From the NCBI RefSeq assembly GCF_900100785.1, contig NZ_FNCP01000005.1:124001-188000 (forward strand): 64,000 bases of DNA. Reading direction: 5' to 3'. Shown piece by piece: positions 63,855-64,000 of the stretch (the first letter of the stretch is position 1; each line of letters starts with the position of its first letter). This DNA is from Desulfosporosinus hippei DSM 8344 (GTDB taxonomy: Bacteria; Bacillota; Desulfitobacteriia; Desulfitobacteriales; Desulfitobacteriaceae). Made by a program: the position numbers and the translations under genes. The notes beneath the pieces were generated by a model that worked only from the letters and a program-made list of their open reading frames with translations, was not told the origin of the DNA and made no database searches.

Positions 63855-64000
63855 CCCTCATCCAGTCACTCATACTGTCAATAGCCAAGGATACTTAGTG
63901 AGAATCTACCCACTTAAGCTTGCATGAGAGTTTTTTCTCCGGCCATCCTTTCTATATATTACCATGACCAAAAAATGAAAGGAAGCCAAAGAATCATCTT
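63855..64000. other. Right-edge intergenic region
   Basis: No gene is supported in the last 145 bases. A plus-strand ATG at 63978 opens a frame that runs off the edge, but it has no ribosome site. Confidence 0.4.

Overview
The window looks like chromosome of a spore-forming, low-to-moderate GC anaerobic Firmicute, most like the Peptococcaceae (Desulfosporosinus/Desulfitobacterium type). This is inferred from gene content and order, not from a database search. The clearest pointers are an rpsO-pnp-deacetylase-M16 peptidase-ymxH-dapB-dpaAB-asd-dapG-dapA cluster matching the known Bacillus/Clostridia order, dipicolinate synthase (spore core DPA), strong AGGAGG ribosome sites with frequent TTG/GTG starts, a T-box and a cobalamin riboswitch. 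No rRNA, tRNA, CRISPR array, prophage or complete insertion sequence was seen.

Layout. 1-0.3 kb: edge-truncated ABC substrate-binding protein. 0.7-13.3 kb: two complete BMP-type (nucleoside-like) ABC importers on the minus strand, flanking one plus-strand acetyl-CoA hydrolase/CoA-transferase. Each importer operon has a sigma-A-like promoter followed within about 25 nt by an intrinsic terminator. 13.4-15.7 kb: a two-gene LutA/LutB-like Fe-S operon. 16-17.5 kb: an M23 peptidase-bactofilin pair. 17.6-19.5 kb: leuA under a leucine (CUC) T-box. 19.7-24.9 kb: TetR-controlled MacAB-like exporter operon, with a TetR-type operator on its promoter. 25-28 kb: an unusual branched structured element, an unknown ORF, and a divergent YeiH-type exporter/LysR pair. 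28.1-31.3 kb: an MBL-hydrolase remnant, an aminotransferase and a MocR-type regulator. 31.4-33.1 kb: a nitroreductase and a DUF6544-like protein. 33.3-37.3 kb: cbiMNQO-cobK behind a cobalamin riboswitch. 37.4-39.7 kb: RNase J, a DUF1540 miniprotein and large palindromes.

39.7-61.8 kb is a long minus-strand housekeeping and sporulation block. In transcription order it holds rimP-nusA-ylxR-ylxQ-infB-rbfA-nrnA-truB-ribF-rpsO-pnp, then a deacetylase, a D-Ala-D-Ala carboxypeptidase, an M16 peptidase, dut, a small membrane protein and ymxH, then dapB-dpaA-dpaB-asd-dapG-dapA. It couples transcription/translation factors to diaminopimelate, lysine and dipicolinate synthesis. 62-63.9 kb carries a UvrC-like GIY-YIG protein without the C-terminal nuclease half and an ICMT-like membrane methyltransferase.

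The most unusual features are: (i) an Arg/Tyr-rich 11-residue repeat present 23 times inside IF2, encoded in the same operon as a NusA with a Glu/Tyr-rich tail; (ii) the promoter-proximal terminators shared by the two BMP operons; (iii) the three-way-junction element at 24986-25067; and (iv) several large palindromes and a dispersed repeat in the dap/rpsO region.
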